Shown here: positions 29,945 through 34,487 of the stretch, piece after piece
How positions within the stretch are numbered: the first letter of the stretch is position 1
Layout of the letters: every line of letters begins with the position of its first letter
Assembly (NCBI GenBank): GCA_012517995.1
Contig: JAAYTS010000128.1
Location: forward strand, 1-34,487
Direction of reading: 5' to 3'
Source: Clostridium sp.
GTDB lineage: Bacteria > Bacillota > Clostridia > Acetivibrionales > Acetivibrionaceae
Length of the DNA stretch: 34,487 nucleotides
Position numbers and translations under genes: made by a program
The notes under the pieces: model-generated
What the model saw: the letters and a program-made list of their open reading frames with translations, nothing else
What the model was told of the DNA's origin: nothing
Databases searched by the model: none

Positions 29945-31834
29945 TTATAATTTGATTTTAATTAAGTCTACGTACTCATCAAATGAGCCGTCAGATAGAC
30001 AACACTCAATAATCTTTCTGCCTAGTGGATTTAAATCTTCACATAAAAATTGTTCTAGCTCTTTTTTGAAGAAGTCAGTTAAAATTTTTGCTCCTTTATC
30101 ATATCCTTCAATCCCAACTTCAGGCTGCATATGTGTTTGCAATAAGCCTTTAGGTATTTTATTGCCATCTACTTTTAATGAGTTCAATGCATATCCTAAA
30201 AGCGGACATCTTGACTCTGTCAACTGCTCTGGTCTAAACTTAGCACTTCCCCTTCTAGCCACATATTCTCTTGCCAGCCACTCAGGCATAAAATCAACTT
30301 TATATGCTCCTATATTTTGATTTGGTATCAAAATATGTCTTGTATTTGGAGAATTAACTATTTGCTCTAAAAGCAGGTTTGCCTGATCAACCATTCGGCC
30401 GGTTGCAAATGGCCAGTATGACCCAACTCCTTCACTTGTCATTCCTTCTGTATCTATAATACTTGGGTTACCATGTCCTCTTGGTGCAACCAAACGCCAC
30501 AGCCAAGCAAGACTTGGTGGCAATACATGCAACATACCGATAATCCCGTATGTAGGATTTTCTTTGGTGCAAGGAGGAGTTCTAACCCCAAAACTACGTA
30601 CATCTATTTCTACAGGTTCATTTACAATCTGAGGTATAAACTGTCTTGGCATTATAACCCTTGGGTTTGGACAAGGTACACCTGGTGCGTCCATAGTATG
30701 TTCCCAAATAAGACATGTTGAACGTGGAACACCCCTAAGGTTAAAAAATATTAATGGCTCCTTTGGATGTATGCTGAGCTTTTCATAGTGAGGGTCAGTG
30801 CCATATTCAGTTATATGGTTCATTCTTAAAAACCATCCGTTCTCCGCATCTTTAACAACAAGCTTTCCGCTGTCATTTTGAAGGGATGGATGACACAGAG
30901 CCATATCATCTGTAACAGGATGAAGATCACAAGTTTCTTTTAGCACTAAATGTGTTGGCTCACCAGTTAAAACATTTTCACAAAGGAGTATGCTTCCATC
31001 TGGCTGTTTATGAACTGGCTCTAACATTTCACTTTTACCGCCGCCACTTGCTCCTTCATGCATTATGGTTATTACATTATCATAAGGAGTTACAACTTTT
31101 ACTGAAGAAGCATGAACAGTTACCCATCCTTCTAGTTCCCCAATATGAATTAAAACACCATAAATTCCCTTTTTGGCACTTGGACCTGGATACAGGTTGT
31201 ATGAAAACAATTCATGTATTTCACTTCTTCTGTTATGAACAACAACTTGTTTTCCGTTAAAATGTGTATGTCTAAAAGTAGGTGCCAAATAAATTGCTAC
31301 TTTAGGTTTAAATTTATTAGGTATTTTATCTTTAGGAATAAATCCTTGTAAATCTGCAAGAGCAGCAGCAAAAAAAGCAGAATTCATTGGTGCAATTAAA
31401 AGTGATGGATATCCTAAATCATCACTTCCAGACATAAAAGGCATAACTACAAGCTCTTTTCCTTTAAACCAATCAAAAGTTTCTTTTCTGACTGATTCAA
31501 AATCTTCTCCGTATAGTTCACTATAACGTGGCTTATCTGTTTCGCCTTTGTCAGCTACAACAAGGCAATCAGGGTCACGGCGTCTCATATAAACATCATC
31601 ATAATTTACAACCGCTCCATTATTGCAACGTGCAACAGTTGCTTCAAGCACCCTGCCTTTTCCAGGAATATCATAAGCAACTTCAAATAAATCTACATCT
31701 TTACCATTTCCAAGAGCCATATCTATTAGATGTTGTCTATTTTCAGGAATTACCACTTTTGAGGCTCCCATAATGATTTCTTCTAATTCTTTAGAAAGAA
31801 CAAATTTTTCTAATACTGTTTTATTTTTATCCAT
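29945..31834 (-). CDS. DUF4914 protein with PEPCK-like P-loop
   Basis: This 629-residue cytoplasmic protein matches the DUF4914 group. Around residue 258 it carries HEGASGGGKSEM, a kinase-type P-loop like the GxSGxGKT loop of ATP-dependent phosphoenolpyruvate carboxykinase. Conserved acidic and histidine patches (APTFRHTHFNGKQVVVHNRR, TDPHYEKLS, RSFGVRTPPC, DTEGMTSEGVGSYWPF) suggest a metal-dependent nucleotide-using enzyme. A phosphotransferase or carboxykinase reaction on a small acid is a fair guess, but no activity is established to my knowledge. AGAAGGAG precedes ATG 31834. Its promoter carries a Rex-like site. It lies beside the 2-oxoacid oxidoreductase operon on the same strand, hinting at a shared central-carbon or redox role. 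Confidence 0.8.
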   Translation of the reverse strand: MDKNKTVLEKFVLSKELEEIIMGASKVVIPENRQHLIDMALGNGKDVDLFEVAYDIPGKGRVLEATVARCNNGAVVNYDDVYMRRRDPDCLVVADKGETDKPRYSELYGEDFESVRKETFDWFKGKELVVMPFMSGSDDLGYPSLLIAPMNSAFFAAALADLQGFIPKDKIPNKFKPKVAIYLAPTFRHTHFNGKQVVVHNRRSEIHELFSYNLYPGPSAKKGIYGVLIHIGELEGWVTVHASSVKVVTPYDNVITIMHEGASGGGKSEMLEPVHKQPDGSILLCENVLTGEPTHLVLKETCDLHPVTDDMALCHPSLQNDSGKLVVKDAENGWFLRMNHITEYGTDPHYEKLSIHPKEPLIFFNLRGVPRSTCLIWEHTMDAPGVPCPNPRVIMPRQFIPQIVNEPVEIDVRSFGVRTPPCTKENPTYGIIGMLHVLPPSLAWLWRLVAPRGHGNPSIIDTEGMTSEGVGSYWPFATGRMVDQANLLLEQIVNSPNTRHILIPNQNIGAYKVDFMPEWLAREYVARRGSAKFRPEQLTESRCPLLGYALNSLKVDGNKIPKGLLQTHMQPEVGIEGYDKGAKILTDFFKKELEQFLCEDLNPLGRKIIECCLSDGSFDEYVDLIKIKL

Positions 31835-32041
31835 ACAAAAACTCCTTCTCTATTATTAAATAAATTATTTTGAGACCTGCAAAAAGATATGAAAGTATCA
31901 TAACCTTAAATTTTTGTTAACATCCCCCTTTATTCCCCCTTTTATTTTAGTAAAACTATTATATTTAATCTAATATTATTAAATCAAGCAGTATTGCCCT
32001 TTTTATGCTTTTATATTTTCATTTGCAAAAAAACAAAAAAA

Positions 32042-32095
32042 ATAATATAGAATTTTATAAGTACTTCAACTTGCATTTTGTTAATATATTAACAT
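32042..32095 (-). promoter_or_regulatory. DUF4914 promoter with Rex-like operator
   Basis: On the minus strand, -35 TTGAAG (32064-32069) and -10 TATTAT (32042-32047) have a 16-base spacer. Just upstream, TTGTTAATATATTAACAT (32078-32095) matches the Rex consensus TTGTTAAnnnnTTAACAA at every defined position but the last. Rex binds DNA when NADH is low and lets go when NADH rises. The leader to the gene start is about 200 bases. Confidence 0.6.
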
Positions 32096-32271
32096 ATTAA
32101 AAGTAAAATTACAACACTTTTTTGCAAGATTATTGGCATAACACTTTCATTTTAAGATTTTATTATTATATATTTATTTTTTATATTTATTTTTTTAATG
32201 CTTAATAATAAATTATTAGAGTTTATTTAATAATTATTAAAAATATACTTAAAATTTCTTCTAAAATATGC

Positions 32272-32277
32272 TATAAT
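32272..32277 (+). promoter_or_regulatory. Extended -10 promoter of the PilZ gene
   Basis: TGCTATAAT (32269-32277) is a full extended -10; the -35 region is poor (TTAAAA). A start near 32284 would leave a leader of about 225 bases before the TTG at 32511. Confidence 0.45.
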
Positions 32278-32510
32278 GAATATAGTTGCTTTTTAGGCGA
32301 AATTTTTTTTTAAACTTCAGGGTTTCCTTATTTTTCATCAAATGTTTTCCGGGAGTTTGACATTTCCTATTTTTCTACAATTGTTTCTACAGTTGCACAA
32401 TATTTGCTTCAATATTTGCAGCAAACAATATTATTAACAAACTTATATTATTAACAAACTATGTAGTAATGTCCTTCAAAATATCAAAATTTAAGAGGGG
32501 TTGATTTAAG

Positions 32511-33167
32511 TTGAAGCTTAAAGTTGGAGAAATTGTTACACTAAAGCATTACTCAGGAAAAAAAATAAACAAAGGATTGATTAGCGAAGTTCAAAGCAAC
32601 AACATCATAGTAAGACCAGAAAAAGATTTTTTAATTTATAGCTATTTCGTTGACGACCCACTTGTTTTAGGCTATGAAAATGAAAATATAGTTAATATCT
32701 GTGAGGCTGTGGTAACAGATATTAATTATAACAAAAACACCATATCTGTTAACATAAAAAACATTCAGAGTCTTACAAACAAAAGAATAACCCAAAGGTT
32801 CCCGGTATCTTTAAGTGCCTATATAACCAATGACAGGGAAAAATCTTTTGCTTATATTAGAAATATAAGTCTTGATGGTTTATCAATTTGTACTAAACAA
32901 GAAAAAAATAAAGGTGATGTTATAAATATTCAAACAATTATAGAAAACAAAGAACTTGTATTTGATGCAAAAATAATGTGGAAGAAACCAGGAAAATTAG
33001 GGTTTGAATATGGTCTAGTTTTTGACTCAGTTGAAGAAGAATTTATAGAAAACGTAGAAAATTGCCTCCAGTATCTAAAAATGGATCAAGAAAATGCCAT
33101 GGATAGGTTAAAATATGATTTTTACATACATAATAAAAAAATGATGACAAAGTCTATAATGAATTAA
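32511..33167 (+). CDS. PilZ-domain c-di-GMP receptor (YcgR-like)
   Basis: The 218-residue protein has an N-terminal YcgR-like beta domain (about 1-88) and a PilZ domain (about 90-200). Both c-di-GMP-binding motifs are intact: RITQR (RxxxR, 92-96) and NISLDG (N/DxSxxG, 118-123). Such proteins slow flagella or alter pili and matrix when c-di-GMP rises. The TTG start is supported by GAGGGG ten bases upstream and by the conserved length. No cyclase or flagellar gene is nearby; the PilM-like ATPase at 472 is the only motility-type gene in the window. A terminator follows at once. Confidence 0.88.
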   Translation: MKLKVGEIVTLKHYSGKKINKGLISEVQSNNIIVRPEKDFLIYSYFVDDPLVLGYENENIVNICEAVVTDINYNKNTISVNIKNIQSLTNKRITQRFPVSLSAYITNDREKSFAYIRNISLDGLSICTKQEKNKGDVINIQTIIENKELVFDAKIMWKKPGKLGFEYGLVFDSVEEEFIENVENCLQYLKMDQENAMDRLKYDFYIHNKKMMTKSIMN

Positions 33168-33175
33168 TTAATATA

Positions 33176-33205
33176 GCCCTCTAAATTATAAATAGAGGGC
33201 TTTTG
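33176..33205. terminator. Terminator between PilZ and aroC genes
   Basis: GCCCTCTA (33176-33183) pairs with TAGAGGGC (33193-33200), followed by TTTT. It lies nine bases past the PilZ stop and can also serve the converging aroC transcript. Confidence 0.8.
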
Positions 33206-33237
33206 CATGGAAAATTTAAAAGATTGCAACTAAAATA

Positions 33238-34419
33238 TTATAATTCATCCCATCTCTCATCTATATTCCGTGAAATGGCTCTATAGCCTTTAGAAATAAG
33301 TAAAGCATCTAAAAGAGCAATTCTAACCATAGCTTCACATACTGGGTATATCCTGGTGCATATGCATGGGTCATTCCTTGTATCAAATTTTTCTTTAACA
33401 TTAGTTAATTTATACATATTAACGGTATCTTGAGTGATATTAATAGTTGGGGTTGGCTTTATGGCAAGTCTTATTCTTATATCTTCCCCATTTGAAATTC
33501 CTCCAAGTATACCCCCTGCTCTATTTGTTTTAAATCTTACCCGTCCTGTACTTTCATCATAATAAGGTGTGTCATTAGATTCAGAACCTTTCATTTTTGT
33601 ATGCCCAAAACCTGCACCAAATTCTATTCCTTTAACAGCACCAATGGACATTAATGCGTGGGCAAGTGTTGCTTGGAGTTTGTCAAAAACAGGCTCTCCA
33701 AGGCCTCCTGGAACTCCCCTTGCAATTACCTCCACAACTCCTCCACAAGAGTCCCCTTCTGCTTTTATTTTTTCCAATTCTTTTATCATTAATTCCCCTA
33801 CTTTTAGGTCAGGGCAGTTTACCTGGTTTTTTCTATAATTTGCCTTGGCTGTTTCATAATCAATATTTTCAGCTTTAATACCATAAATTTCTGTGGTAAA
33901 TGCAATTACATCTATACCCATGTCATCTAAAACAGCTTTTGCAACAGCACCTGCTGCCACACGGGCTGCAGTTTCACGTCCGGAAGCACGGCCAGCTCCT
34001 ATATTGTCTGCAAACTGACCATATTTTTTAAAAAAGGTGTATCCTGCTTGTCCAGGTCTTATTAACTCTTTATAGCTTTTATGTTTGTTTAGGTGTTTAT
34101 CTTCTATTACTCCATTTGGAATTATCATTCCAACAGGTGCTCCAGTTGTAAGATCATCTTCCATTACACCAGAAAAAATATAAACTTTATCTCTTTCTTT
34201 TCTTGGAGTATCAAGCTTACTTGTTCCTGGTTTTCTTTTATCAAGTTCATTTTGAACAAATTCTGCTGTAAGTTTAATTCCAGGTGGAACACCATCAACA
34301 ATTGTCATTAATCCACCAAATAGTTCTTTTGGAATATCAAGATTTTTACGAAAGCCTCCTGCATATGATTCACCGCAAGTGGTTACTTTAAAAATCCTTC
34401 CAAAACTATTTCCTACCAT
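33238..34419 (-). CDS. aroC: Chorismate synthase, divergent form
   Basis: The 393-residue protein is a clear chorismate synthase: GNSFGRIFKVTTCGES, VDGVPPGIKLT, RRKPG-like DKRKPGTS, TTGAPVGMII, GRASGRETAARVAAGA and the C-terminal NRAGGILGGISNGEDI. The family converts 5-enolpyruvylshikimate-3-phosphate to chorismate with reduced FMN. Two normally invariant histidines are changed: GESH is GESY (Y19) and RPGHADYT is RPGQAGYT (Q124). There are also about 15 extra residues between Y19 and VDGVPPG. GGGAGATGG lies before the ATG, and the stop of the upstream gene is two bases from its start codon, so it is in a shikimate-type or other operon extending beyond the window. Confidence 0.9.
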   Translation of the reverse strand: MVGNSFGRIFKVTTCGESYAGGFRKNLDIPKELFGGLMTIVDGVPPGIKLTAEFVQNELDKRKPGTSKLDTPRKERDKVYIFSGVMEDDLTTGAPVGMIIPNGVIEDKHLNKHKSYKELIRPGQAGYTFFKKYGQFADNIGAGRASGRETAARVAAGAVAKAVLDDMGIDVIAFTTEIYGIKAENIDYETAKANYRKNQVNCPDLKVGELMIKELEKIKAEGDSCGGVVEVIARGVPGGLGEPVFDKLQATLAHALMSIGAVKGIEFGAGFGHTKMKGSESNDTPYYDESTGRVRFKTNRAGGILGGISNGEDIRIRLAIKPTPTINITQDTVNMYKLTNVKEKFDTRNDPCICTRIYPVCEAMVRIALLDALLISKGYRAISRNIDERWDEL

Positions 34420-34420
34420 G

Positions 34421-34486
34421 CTACACCATCTCCCTTTTTACTTTGTTTTTATAAATTGCACTAATTTCATTCACAATTGCATCCAA
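34421..34486 (-). CDS. C-terminal fragment of an unidentified gene upstream of aroC
   Basis: On the minus strand an open frame enters at the window edge and ends with TAG at 34421-34423, reading LDAIVNEISAIYKNKVKREMV. The stop lies one base before the aroC ATG. The helical, charged ending would suit a shikimate kinase or many other proteins, so no name is given. Confidence 0.4.
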   Translation of the reverse strand: MDAIVNEISAIYKNKVKREMV

Positions 34487-34487
34487 T

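Larger units (their letters stand above)
31835..32510. other. Long divergent intergenic region with regulatory sites
   Basis: 676 bases without a credible gene. It holds the candidate DUF4914 promoter and Rex-like operator (32042-32095, minus), an extended -10 for the PilZ gene (32272-32277, plus) and two short tandem repeats in the PilZ leader (CAATATTTGC at 32398-32407 and 32410-32419; a 16-mer at 32428-32443 and 32445-32460). Both predicted leaders are about 200 bases long. No known riboswitch was recognised. Confidence 0.5.

Noticed and set aside
30952..31773. Plus-strand open frames inside the DUF4914 gene
   Set aside because: His/Leu-rich translations typical of antisense frames; the minus-strand protein carries the P-loop and conserved patches.
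32284..32510. c-di-GMP (GEMM) riboswitch before the PilZ gene
   Set aside because: The conserved GEMM core and tetraloop receptor sequence are not present; only AT-rich repeats are seen.

Overview
The window is AT-rich DNA from an anaerobic, Gram-positive, cellulose- or xylan-degrading member of the Clostridia. Evidence for this includes a secreted GH10 xylanase with a type I dockerin (so a cellulosome), a four-subunit 2-oxoacid:ferredoxin oxidoreductase operon, Firmicute-type ribosome binding sites, frequent GTG/TTG starts, and a DUF4914-type protein. The set resembles the Acetivibrio/Ruminiclostridium (former Clostridium cluster III) group. The species cannot be named from the sequence alone.

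Layout. 1-87: tail of a probable class V aminotransferase/cysteine desulfurase gene. 472-1903: an orphan PilM-like ATPase and a 56-aa membrane peptide. 2178-3582: an Rrf2/CymR-like regulator and cysK, very probably a cysteine-homeostasis pair. 3815-6491: a MATE exporter and a surface protein with a copper-amine-oxidase-like domain and a PrcB-like domain. 6624-6706 (minus): tRNA-Leu(GAG).

7000-14544 (plus) is a tellurite/Ter-type stress operon: XpaC-like protein, TelA, an unrecognised 265-aa protein, a degenerate TerD, two TerD proteins with intact Ca-binding motifs, and a PMCA-type Ca2+ P-type ATPase with an unusual hydrophobic insertion. Converging on it (14621-19227, minus) is a four-gene module: CitE-like C-C bond lyase, PRTase-TRSP, StiP-PELOTA and a HAD phosphatase. 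Comparative genomics has linked this module to Ter systems and predicted that it makes a nucleoside-like metabolite. The ATP-grasp enzyme usually found with it is absent here. This is the most interesting accessory region in the window.

19547-24206 (minus) holds a membrane-anchored YARHG/propeller-like surface protein and the dockerin xylanase. 24420-26086 (minus) is purK-purE. 26196-29707 (minus) is an operon of a CdhB-like protein plus the gamma, delta, alpha and beta subunits of a 2-oxoacid:ferredoxin oxidoreductase. Upstream of it is a DUF4914 protein with a PEPCK-like P-loop (29945-31834, minus). The promoter region of that gene carries a near-perfect Rex (NADH-sensing repressor) operator, suggesting redox control. 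32511-33167 (plus) is a PilZ c-di-GMP receptor behind a long leader. 33238-34419 (minus) is a divergent chorismate synthase in which both family-invariant histidines are replaced. The window ends in the tail of another minus-strand gene.

Most coding regions are delimited by recognisable hairpin terminators. No CRISPR array, insertion sequence, rRNA or known riboswitch was seen.
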